Source: JBBTQX01 sp964366055
GTDB lineage: Bacteria; Patescibacteriota; Minisyncoccia; UBA6257; GWB1-50-10
Direction of reading: 5' to 3'
Assembly: GCA_964366055.1 (NCBI GenBank)
Contig: CAYISE010000010.1
Span: 1 to 23,979 of the forward strand
Length of the DNA: 23,979 nt
Part shown: in pieces, positions 1 through 6,173 of the stretch
How the letters are laid out: every line of letters starts with the position of its first letter
How positions within the stretch are numbered: the first letter of the stretch is position 1
The notes under the pieces: generated by a model
Seen by the model: only the letters and a program-made list of their open reading frames with translations
Told to the model about the DNA's origin: nothing
Databases searched by the model: none
Made by a program: the position numbers and the translations under genes

Positions 1-66
1 GTCGCATAAAACCATTCTATAAGTTTATGAAACCTCGCGCAATGAAAAGATCCCAGCCAGTATTCT

Positions 67-134
67 TTGAGGAAGCTCTCGGAGGCGAAAAAGCTTGGTG
101 TCCGATTAGCACATCGGACTTTTTCGCCGAGAGT
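67..134. repeat. Structured intergenic repeat, copy 1
   Basis: A 36-base stretch (67-102) is identical to 4844-4879, and the similarity continues to about 134. The unit folds as an outer stem (CTCTCGG-A-GGCGAAAAAG against CTTTTTCGCCGAGAG, with a small bulge) capped by an inner stem GTCCGAT/ATCGGAC. In the other copy the inner stem differs in sequence but still pairs. It lies just past the stop codon of the minus-strand CorA-like gene. I see no gene in 1-183; the open frame across it is repeat sequence. Function unknown: it may be a processing or termination structure, or a small mobile repeat. Confidence 0.75.
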
Positions 135-183
135 GCAACGAGCTCCCATCGCAGGAATGGGGGCATCGTGGTAAAGATAAATC

Positions 184-1089
184 TTAAAACCAACCCTTTT
201 TGCGGAGAATCATCAGAAGCCCCGCCACGATTACGATGATGAGAGCGAAGATGAGCCAGAACTCAATGGGGTCGGCGAAAAGGGTCGGCGCGATTTGCGG
301 TTGAAGAGTGATGGTGGCATAGAGCAAAAGAGGGAAGCTCAAAAAGCCCAGAATTGAGAAGCGGCGGACGATATCCGAGGTGCGGAACTGAAAAATCTGG
401 GAAACCGTGTCGCTGTAGGAGACGATTGTCGCCCGCAGATTTTCCAGCAAGAAGTGGACTTTAAGGAAACTGCCCAACAAGTCCGAGAAATAAATCCGCA
501 TGCCCTTGCCCCAGAAATCGGCGCCGACCTGGAGAAGCGATTCCAGAGTGGTTTTCTGTCCGGCGGCGATAATTCCGAAATCCAGCAAGTCCCGCTTGAT
601 GTAGGAAATTTCCTCCAGGAGTTCCCGGTCGGGGTGTTTGAAGATTTTAGCGCCCACCGCGTTCACTTTCTTCTCCACATGGCGCAGCTGACGCAAGGAA
701 AAGACATTCACTTCCTGAAGAATGTAATAAATTAATTGAGCCGGGTTTTGAATTTTGTTTTTTAGACCGGCGTTTTTCTCCAACTCCCGGCTGAATTCAA
801 GCAACGGTTCAATTTTTTCGTAAGACACCGTGATTAACAGGTCTTGGGTGGCGACGAAGTCCACTTCCGCCCGGCGGGAGGTGCGTTCCGTTTCGTTATA
901 GATGGGCAGGTGATAGACCGCGAAGATATAGCCGTCGTAATTTTCCACCTTGCTCCGATCGGAAGGCCGGTAAATTTCCTCCTGAATGATGGGATGAATT
1001 TCAAAAAGTCCTTCCAGTTCTTTTACTTCTTTCTCGGATGGGTTTTGGAGCCGAATCCACGTGACGCTGTTTATTTTAATTTTTTCCAT
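184..1089 (-). CDS. CorA-family divalent cation transporter-like protein lacking GMN motif
   Basis: The 301-residue product matches CorA in length and layout. The N-terminal cytoplasmic domain begins with V-T-W-I-R-L-Q-N-P-S-E-K-E and E-I-H-P-I-I-Q-E-E-I, followed by the family's S-K-V-E-N-Y-D-G-Y-I-F. A long helical region leads to two C-terminal membrane segments (about 245-265 and 274-293) and the typical basic tail R-K-K-G-W-F. CorA proteins form pentameric inner-membrane Mg2+/Co2+ channels. The Y-G-M-N signature expected at the end of the first membrane helix is absent; residues around 260-263 read I-T-L-Q. Ion selectivity therefore cannot be assumed. The start is 14 bases after the stop of the upstream surface-protein gene on the same strand, so the two are probably cotranscribed. 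The family call is firm, the Mg2+ role is not. Confidence 0.85.
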   Translation of the reverse strand: MEKIKINSVTWIRLQNPSEKEVKELEGLFEIHPIIQEEIYRPSDRSKVENYDGYIFAVYHLPIYNETERTSRRAEVDFVATQDLLITVSYEKIEPLLEFSRELEKNAGLKNKIQNPAQLIYYILQEVNVFSLRQLRHVEKKVNAVGAKIFKHPDRELLEEISYIKRDLLDFGIIAAGQKTTLESLLQVGADFWGKGMRIYFSDLLGSFLKVHFLLENLRATIVSYSDTVSQIFQFRTSDIVRRFSILGFLSFPLLLYATITLQPQIAPTLFADPIEFWLIFALIIVIVAGLLMILRKKGWF

Positions 1090-1103
1090 TCCTTTATTTT
1101 AAC

Positions 1104-2081
1104 TTATTGGCTGAAATTCAAAATAACATCGTCCACCCGCGGCGTTTGAGTTTGCACCCGATTGCTTTGAAGCTGGACTTTGTAGCGGTAATATCGGTAA
1201 TTATTGAACTGACTCGGGTTCACGCAGACGGGAGTATCCAGAGAAGCGCAACCCGAGCCGCCGCTTATGCCTTGGGAACACGGGGCGCCGTAGTAAGTGG
1301 TATCGTCACCCGAGGGCCCGCTGTAGCTCCAGGGGCCGCTCGCACTGTTTGAAGCCGCAACCTGGAAATTGACGCAGGTGTTCGCCGGCGAACTGCCCTC
1401 CCAGATAATACTGTTCAAAGTGACGCCGTTCGCATCTTGAGTGTCAAAAATGGACGAAGTGAGATACCCGAGCGTGCTCGTCGCTCTCCAGTGTGTGTTT
1501 AATTTAAAGTTATTAGTTCCGCAACTGCTGTTATTCGCGCAGTTGAAACTGATCCAGCCATCGGTGTCGTTCCAAGCGTAATCGCTGAAGTCCCCGGTAT
1601 TTTGGTTAATCGTCGCGCCGTAATTTGAACTGGCGCAATTGTTGCTTCCCCCTTGGGAACTTTGGTCGCAGTTGAAACTGGTCCAGCCGATTGTGTCGTT
1701 CCAGCCGAAGCCGGTGATTGCTCCACTCGCGTCGCCGTTCGGACAGGTGCCGTCCGTGTTGTGAGGCCCCGGCCCGTTGCAGAGACCGTAATTGGAGGTG
1801 CTACAAATATTTCCGCTTCGGGTCGTCGCGCAATCCAAAGAAATATCGCCCACCGAGGAGCTGGCGTAACCCTGGATTCTCGTCCCTTCAACCAAAACAT
1901 TTTGAGGGCCGTAGAAATCTCCCCAGCCGCTGACATCGTCCCAAGCGACTGAACTCGTCGCAGAGGAGTTGATATTGGCGCCCGCGGCGTTTCCGCGCGC
2001 CGGCGATTTTAATACTAAAGCCAGTGCGATGGCAATCACCGCCAGAACGATAATCCAGAAAATAATTTTTATCGCCTTCAT
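1104..2081 (-). CDS. Membrane-anchored surface protein with W-N-D-T-x-G-W repeats
   Basis: 325 residues. An N-terminal hydrophobic segment (about 5-24) acts as signal or anchor. Three copies of an aromatic motif follow: W-D-D-V-S-G-W near 47-53, W-N-D-T-I-G-W-T-S-F-N-C near 127-138, and W-N-D-T-D-G-W-I-S-F-N-C near 170-181. Each is associated with Cys-rich S-N-Y/N-F stretches that probably form disulfides. The last ~125 residues form a different beta-rich region with paired cysteines, resembling carbohydrate-binding or discoidin-like folds; this is inference. I recognise this repeat type from parcubacterial extracellular proteins of unknown function. A TATAAT box lies 6 bases before the ATG, which suggests a leaderless mRNA that continues into the CorA-like gene. 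It probably acts at the cell surface. Confidence 0.75.
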   Translation of the reverse strand: MKAIKIIFWIIVLAVIAIALALVLKSPARGNAAGANINSSATSSVAWDDVSGWGDFYGPQNVLVEGTRIQGYASSSVGDISLDCATTRSGNICSTSNYGLCNGPGPHNTDGTCPNGDASGAITGFGWNDTIGWTSFNCDQSSQGGSNNCASSNYGATINQNTGDFSDYAWNDTDGWISFNCANNSSCGTNNFKLNTHWRATSTLGYLTSSIFDTQDANGVTLNSIIWEGSSPANTCVNFQVAASNSASGPWSYSGPSGDDTTYYGAPCSQGISGGSGCASLDTPVCVNPSQFNNYRYYRYKVQLQSNRVQTQTPRVDDVILNFSQ

Positions 2082-2084
2082 ATT

Positions 2085-2124
2085 TATATTATATCACTTT
2101 GAATCACGAAACAGAAGATTTTAA
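2085..2124 (-). promoter_or_regulatory. Promoter block for surface protein gene; repeated at 5574-5612
   Basis: The minus strand carries TATAAT at 2088-2093, 6 bases before the ATG ending at 2081, so the transcript would start at or next to the start codon. The surrounding ~40 bases are nearly identical to 5574-5612, upstream of pth. No good -35 hexamer is visible. A short inverted repeat (GTTTCAC 2133-2139, GTGAAAC 2148-2154) lies just beyond. Confidence 0.6.
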
Positions 2125-2182
2125 CCCCGCTCGTTTCACTTCCAGCGGTGAAACTTCGTAATCGCAGTTTCGCTATCTGATA

Positions 2183-2191
2183 TGCTATAAT
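2183..2191 (+). promoter_or_regulatory. Extended -10 promoter (TGCTATAAT)
   Basis: TGC followed by TATAAT (2186-2191) is a classical extended -10 element and needs no strong -35. Transcription would begin near 2198, where an in-frame GTG occurs; the next in-frame ATG is at 2237. Confidence 0.55.
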
Positions 2192-2236
2192 GGAAAAGTG
2201 CGAAAAGGTCGTTTCAGTATTTTGAATCTTAAGTTC

Positions 2237-2665
2237 ATGCGCAATATAAATAAAATACTTCTGATTGTCGTCGTCGTCCTGGCGGTCGTCCTGGCGGGGG
2301 TTGTCGTCTGGCAAAATTGGTGGGGAAAGGCGTCCTACTCCGCGGTCTATCTGAAAACCGGCGACCTCTATTTTGGCCGACTCTCGCGCTTTCCGTCCTT
2401 CGGTTTAAGCCACGTTTATATTTTGCAGGTAAATTCCCAGGATCAGAAGAATCCGATAAATGTCCAGAAATTCTCCAATATATTTTGGGGGCCGGAGGAC
2501 TTCATTAAAATCAACCGGGAGGAAGTCGTCTGGTCCGCGAAGTTGAAAAGCGACAGTCAATTGGTGCGTTTAATTGAGACGAACCCGGATTTGGTTCCGT
2601 CACCGGCGAATCAACCGGCCGCGCCGGCTCCGAGCGGCAATCCATCTGTTCCGAACGCCAAATAA
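2237..2665 (+). CDS. Small membrane-anchored hypothetical protein
   Basis: Counted from the ATG at 2237 the product has 142 residues. An N-terminal transmembrane anchor (about 6-28, rich in V, L and I, ending W-Q-N-W-W) precedes a compact domain with V-Y-L-K-T-G-D-L-Y-F-G-R-L, and the tail is Pro/Ala-rich (P-A-N-Q-P-A-A-P-A-P). Domain and tail should lie outside the membrane. An in-frame GTG at 2198 sits at the predicted transcription start and could be a leaderless start adding 13 residues; neither start has a Shine-Dalgarno site. I do not recognise a characterised family. The gene is followed by a palindrome and a terminator and precedes the pilus-like genes. Confidence 0.65.
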   Translation: MRNINKILLIVVVVLAVVLAGVVVWQNWWGKASYSAVYLKTGDLYFGRLSRFPSFGLSHVYILQVNSQDQKNPINVQKFSNIFWGPEDFIKINREEVVWSAKLKSDSQLVRLIETNPDLVPSPANQPAAPAPSGNPSVPNAK

Positions 2666-2683
2666 TTCTCGGCACGCGATTTA

Positions 2684-2709
2684 CCCCCACACCAAATTTG
2701 GTGTGGGGG
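2684..2709. repeat. Perfect 26-bp palindrome
   Basis: CCCCCACACCAAA and TTTGGTGTGGGGG form a perfect 13-bp inverted repeat with no spacer, just after the stop at 2665. A short T run follows. It may be a first terminator hairpin or an mRNA 3' end stabiliser. Confidence 0.6.
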
Positions 2710-2715
2710 TTTACT

Positions 2716-2746
2716 CCCGCGCCTATGTATAGACGCGGGGTTTTTT
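2716..2746 (+). terminator. Rho-independent terminator
   Basis: CCCGCG (2716-2721) pairs with CGCGGG (2734-2739), and six T residues follow directly (2741-2746). It ends the transcript of the gene at 2237-2665 and isolates the pilin-like gene. Confidence 0.8.
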
Positions 2747-2758
2747 GGTATCATAATA

Positions 2759-3187
2759 ATGATTATGATTTTTTCCCGAGGTCAGATCGCGCTTTCTTTC
2801 ATTCTTTTAGTGAGCGGTGTTATCATTGAAATTGTCATCGCGGGTTCTTTCGTCACTTATTTTTTAAGCAATTCCGGTCTGGGCGAAAGATTGCAATCGC
2901 GAGCGGCTACCGTGGCGTACTCCGGGCTTTGGGACGCGCTGATGAAAATATCCCGCAATCGCGATTTCGGCGCTTCCAACCAAAGTTACGGATTGATGGT
3001 GGGTAGCGACAGCGCCACCGTGGATGTTTCCCGGACATTTGACAGCAGCGCCAACATATACGTCTACACCGTTTCTTCGCTGGGAACGGCGGGTACGCGG
3101 GATAAAAATCTCGTGGCGACGGCGGTGGTCAGCCAGGTTACAGGCCAGGTTCAACTGCAGTCGGTAGTAGACCAGGCCCTTCAATAA
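2759..3187 (+). CDS. Pilin-like / PilX-like secreted protein
   Basis: 142 residues with a hydrophobic N-terminal helix (about 8-38) preceded by S-R-G-Q. The layout resembles the N-termini of minor pilins and PilX-like proteins: a short basic start, a long hydrophobic helix, then an alpha segment (L-G-E-R-L-Q-S-R-A-A-T-V-A-Y-S-G-L-W-D-A-L) and a beta-rich domain. No canonical G-F-T-L-x-E prepilin cleavage site is visible, so the pilin assignment is by shape and context. The stop is 10 bases before the PilM/PilN-like gene, which suggests an operon. A second ATG at 2765 is equally possible as start; there is no Shine-Dalgarno site. Likely a substrate or component of a type IV pilus-like machine. 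Confidence 0.55.
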   Translation: MIMIFSRGQIALSFILLVSGVIIEIVIAGSFVTYFLSNSGLGERLQSRAATVAYSGLWDALMKISRNRDFGASNQSYGLMVGSDSATVDVSRTFDSSANIYVYTVSSLGTAGTRDKNLVATAVVSQVTGQVQLQSVVDQALQ

Positions 3188-3197
3188 GTACCAACAC

Positions 3198-4700
3198 ATG
3201 AAAAAGTTTTTTGAAAAGATAAAATTCTTTCTTGAGAAGTTAAGTTCCAAACCGCAGTTTGACGGCCTCCAAATCAGCGAATCGGCGCTGGAGTACGTTT
3301 TTATCGGGCTTGATAAACCAAGGACAATAGCGCTCCGTTTGCCGCCGGGGATTTTTAAAAATAACAAGCTTCAGGAGCCGAATCAATTTCTGGAATCGCT
3401 GAATAAACTTCACCAATTGGCGGCGCCCGAAGAGCCGGAGCGAATGCTCCGGGTAACGCTCGTTCTGCCCTCCGGGTCGGTCTACACGCAAAGTTTCAAC
3501 ATTCCAAATGTGGGCGAGGAAAGGATTAAAGAAACCGTCGCTTTGAATCTCCAGATGATATCGCCCATTCCGATTGCCGACGCGAATATGAGCGCCCAAT
3601 TGATTGCCGAAACGCCGGACCGCTACGATTTGCTTGGCGCCTTCACGGATAAAAATACCGTTAACCAATTGAAAGACCTGCTGATTCAGGCCCATTTCGC
3701 GCCTATCTCTTTTGAATTTCCGGCCCTGGCTCTCGCCCGCTTAATCCGCCGGTCAGTGAAGTCAAATCAGAAGTCGGTATTGGTTTTCCAAATTTCGAGT
3801 GATGGCTTGGATTTTTTTATTTTAAGAAATGATTATCTTCACTTCAATTATTTTCGTTCGTGGCAATCCATCCAGGGCGAAGAGCGTTCAATTTCGCGCT
3901 CGGTTTTTGACGAGGTGACGATGGAAGAAGTGAAAAAGGTAATCAATTTTTCCATGAGTCGTTTTGGCGACGCGCCCGGCGAAGCGCTGATTATCGCGCC
4001 GGGTTTTGAATTGGAGGTGGTCGGTCTCTTAGAAAAAAATTTCGGCATCAAAGCGAACCCTTTGGTTTTGAGTCAAGTCACGCCCGTTTTTTATGTCGCG
4101 CTGGGAGCGGCCCTAAGAGGGAAGATGGCATTGGAAGAGGAAGAATTGAAGGTCATTAATTTGGGCGGAGAAAGTTTGGCGAAGACGATTCACAATGAGC
4201 AAGTTTTGGAGTTCATATCCCTATGGCGCAATATCACGGTGGGGGTTTTTGTAATTTTACTAATTGCCTTCATTTCCGCCGCCAGTTTTCTGGTCGCTCA
4301 ATCCAAGAGTTTGACGGCCCGACTGGCCGACTTTTCTTCATCGGGAAGTCAAAAAGAATTAGTTGATTTGAACGCCAAAGCGGCCGAGTTCAATAATCTG
4401 GTCGGGACGATAAAAAGCGTCCGGGGCGCTCTCTTGCCTTGGTATGAATTGTTGAGTCACTTGGGGGATCTGGCGAACGCGAGCAAGATTAAAATGAAGA
4501 GCTTAGATGTTTCTTCCATCGGCGCTCCCGTGAACGTGTTCGGCGCGGCTCCCGATTTCAACACGGCGCTCAATTTTAAAAACGCTCTGATGGCCGATCC
4601 GGTTTTCACAAACGTGAGCTTGCCGATCACTCAAATCGTCATCGCGGCCGATAACACGGCTTCGTTCAATCTCTCCTTCCAGTTTAGCATGAACCGCTAG
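3198..4700 (+). CDS. pilM: Type IV pilus assembly protein, PilM-PilN fusion-like
   Basis: 500 residues in two parts. Residues ~20-330 follow the actin-like PilM/GspL pattern: early D-G-L-Q-I-S-E-S-A-L-E, then V-T-L-V-L-P-S-G-S-V, the segment E-E-R-I-K-E-T-V-A-L-N-L-Q-M-I-S-P-I-P, and a late Y-V-A-L-G-A-A-L-R-G. A single membrane helix (about 344-366) follows, then a coiled, PilN-like periplasmic-type domain that ends in a ferredoxin-like beta region. PilM recruits the cytoplasmic face of the platform and PilN spans the membrane; one chain doing both resembles GspL. There is no Shine-Dalgarno site at the ATG. The upstream pilin-like gene supports a pilus role. The fusion reading is inferred from residue patterns. 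Confidence 0.75.
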   Translation: MKKFFEKIKFFLEKLSSKPQFDGLQISESALEYVFIGLDKPRTIALRLPPGIFKNNKLQEPNQFLESLNKLHQLAAPEEPERMLRVTLVLPSGSVYTQSFNIPNVGEERIKETVALNLQMISPIPIADANMSAQLIAETPDRYDLLGAFTDKNTVNQLKDLLIQAHFAPISFEFPALALARLIRRSVKSNQKSVLVFQISSDGLDFFILRNDYLHFNYFRSWQSIQGEERSISRSVFDEVTMEEVKKVINFSMSRFGDAPGEALIIAPGFELEVVGLLEKNFGIKANPLVLSQVTPVFYVALGAALRGKMALEEEELKVINLGGESLAKTIHNEQVLEFISLWRNITVGVFVILLIAFISAASFLVAQSKSLTARLADFSSSGSQKELVDLNAKAAEFNNLVGTIKSVRGALLPWYELLSHLGDLANASKIKMKSLDVSSIGAPVNVFGAAPDFNTALNFKNALMADPVFTNVSLPITQIVIAADNTASFNLSFQFSMNR

Positions 4701-4752
4701 TGTTTAATCGTACTGGAAAAATACATCGGTGACACTTTTATTCTTGACAAGA

Positions 4753-5022
4753 CAGTCCTGATTTTGTACGAAAACACGCTGTGCCAAACCCCAGCGAGGT
4801 TTGGCCGCTCGCTCTCGGCCTCGCTCGTTCTGCCGCAGTATGATTGAGGAAGCTCTCGGAGGCGAAAAAGCTTGGTGTCTGACGAAGCGTCGGACTTTTT
4901 CGCCGAGAGGCAGCGGGCGCTCGCCGCCGGAGCGAGCGAACCGCGATTCCGAAAACATACTGCGGCAGGACACCATGCCCGCTTCGGCCTGCGAGACGGT
5001 TTTCTTAACAAAATCAGGACTG
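4753..5022. repeat. Nested palindromic element with 15-bp terminal inverted repeats (contains repeat copy 2)
   Basis: This fills the gene-free gap 4701-5029. The ends are a perfect 15-bp inverted repeat, CAGTCCTGATTTTGT (4753-4767) and its complement (5008-5022). Inside lie a second perfect inverted repeat CTGCCGCAGTATG (4830-4842/4956-4968), a small hairpin GCCAAACC/GGTTTGGC (4783-4790/4798-4805), and the core stem 4853-4870/4895-4909 shared with 67-134. The core cap is GTCTGACG/CGTCGGAC. No transposase frame or clear target duplication is visible. Open frames across it lack recognisable protein features. It may be a MITE-like element or a large folded RNA at the convergent 3' ends of the pilus gene and pth. 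Confidence 0.75.
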
Positions 5023-5029
5023 CCCAATG

Positions 5030-5569
5030 TTACCTATGTATTTCATTTTGCATTAACATTTCCTTGATACCTTGAAAAACCGGAGTGAGATTCTTTTCTT
5101 CCGCCGGCGTTATCTTTTTAAGGATGAAATCGCCGGCTTTGCCGCGGCGGTTTCTTACCCCGATTCGCGCCCGCCAAAAATTCTTGGTCTTTAGGCGACT
5201 GATGATTGACGCCACTCCCCGATGGCCGGCGGCGCCCCGGCCGAAGCCGATTTTCCACCGCCCCAATTCTATGTCGGAATCGTCGTGAATAACGAGGAGG
5301 TTTTCGGCTTTCATTTTGAAGTAACGCAGCGCTTGCCTTATGGTCTCGCCGGATTCGTTCATAAAAACCGCCGGCTTTACGAAAATCGTTCCGTTCATTT
5401 TGAGATAGGAGAAATTTTTCCCCTCGCGCCATTCGGTTTCCGGCGTCCCGTCTGAAAAATAATCCAGCGCGAGGAAGCCGACATTATGAAAAGTGGCGCG
5501 GTAGTCGGCGCCGGGATTTCCCAAGCCCGCGATCATCCTTATCTTTTTGGAGTTGAATTCGTTAATCAT
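5030..5569 (-). CDS. pth: Peptidyl-tRNA hydrolase
   Basis: Releases tRNA from peptidyl-tRNA that drops off ribosomes; cytoplasmic. The 179 residues carry the Pth signatures G-L-G-N-P-G (Asn18), T-F-H-N-V-G (catalytic His28), F-M-N-E-S-G (Asn71) and H-D-D-S-D (Asp96). The third substrate-contact motif, normally G-H-N-G, reads G-H-R-G (Arg117 in place of E. coli Asn114), and the Arg before the catalytic His is Phe. Length is normal to slightly short. The ATG at 5569 lies 7 bases from a TATAAT box, which fits a leaderless start; an alternative start is Met12, directly before the G-L-G-N-P-G strand. Transcribed away from lepB. Confidence 0.92.
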   Translation of the reverse strand: MINEFNSKKIRMIAGLGNPGADYRATFHNVGFLALDYFSDGTPETEWREGKNFSYLKMNGTIFVKPAVFMNESGETIRQALRYFKMKAENLLVIHDDSDIELGRWKIGFGRGAAGHRGVASIISRLKTKNFWRARIGVRNRRGKAGDFILKKITPAEEKNLTPVFQGIKEMLMQNEIHR

Positions 5570-5573
5570 TTCG

Positions 5574-5615
5574 TATATTATACACCTTGAATTACGAAAC
5601 AGAAGATTTTAATCT
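5574..5615. promoter_or_regulatory. Overlapping divergent promoters for pth and lepB
   Basis: On the minus strand TATAAT (5577-5582) lies 7 bases before the pth ATG. On the plus strand TTGAAT (5587-5592), a 17-base spacer and TAATCT (5610-5615) would start transcription near the lepB start codon. Bases 5574-5612 nearly repeat 2085-2124, where the minus -10 box is kept but the plus -10 position reads TAACCC. Confidence 0.55.
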
Positions 5616-5623
5616 CTTTGTAT

Positions 5624-6163
5624 ATGAAAAAATTCCTGTGGTCTGTTTTTGAAGTGGCGGAGACGATTGTTATCGCGGTCGCCGCGGTTTTTGTCGTCCG
5701 AACTTTTATCGCCCAGCCCTTTCTGGTCAGTGGCTCCAGTATGGAGCCCGGCTTCAATAATGGAAATTATCTTCTGGTGGATGAGTTGACCTACCGCCTC
5801 CGGAATCCCGAGCGGGGAGAGGTGGTGGTTTTCAAATATCCCAAGGACCCCAACTCCTACTTTATTAAGCGGATTATCGGTTTGCCCGGCGAAACGGTGA
5901 AAATAGAAGATGGCCGGGTGGAGGTGTTGAGCGACGGAGAGAGCCAAGTATTGCGTGAACCGTATATTCTCCAGAAGACGAATGCGGCTTATTTTGAAAA
6001 AACCCTGGGCCCCGATGAATATTTTGTGATGGGAGACAATCGGAATTTCAGTTTTGATTCCAGAAGTTGGGGACCGCTTCCCAAGGAAGACATAGTGGGA
6101 GTGGCGCGTTTTCGGCTTTGGCCGTTCAATGAAGCGATGGCTTTTACCCCGCCCGCTTATTAA
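5624..6163 (+). CDS. lepB: Signal peptidase I
   Basis: Membrane serine protease that removes signal peptides from exported proteins. From the ATG at 5624 the product has 179 residues. One N-terminal membrane helix (about 10-30) leads to S-G-S-S-M-E-P-G with the catalytic Ser just before Met40. The general-base Lys82 is in Y-F-I-K-R-I-I-G-L-P-G-E, and the family box G-D-N-R-N-F-S-F-D-S-R-S-W-G follows. All catalytic features are present and the length fits the short Gram-positive-like form. A TTG at 5618 in frame is an alternative start. hisS begins 10 bases after the stop, so both are likely in one transcript from the divergent promoter. Confidence 0.95.
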   Translation: MKKFLWSVFEVAETIVIAVAAVFVVRTFIAQPFLVSGSSMEPGFNNGNYLLVDELTYRLRNPERGEVVVFKYPKDPNSYFIKRIIGLPGETVKIEDGRVEVLSDGESQVLREPYILQKTNAAYFEKTLGPDEYFVMGDNRNFSFDSRSWGPLPKEDIVGVARFRLWPFNEAMAFTPPAY

Positions 6164-6173
6164 ACGGAAAAGA

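Noticed and set aside
27..239. Open frame of 70 codons on the plus strand
   Set aside because: It runs through the structured repeat and into the 3' end of the CorA-like gene; it has no ribosome site and no protein-like pattern.
1499..1936. 145-codon minus-strand frame inside the surface protein gene
   Set aside because: Alternate frame of a Thr/Ser/Asn-rich coding region; the signal peptide and repeats are in the other frame.
4697..5075. Several open frames across the palindromic element (both strands)
   Set aside because: They arise from GC-rich inverted repeat sequence, overlap each other, and show no domain or plausible start.
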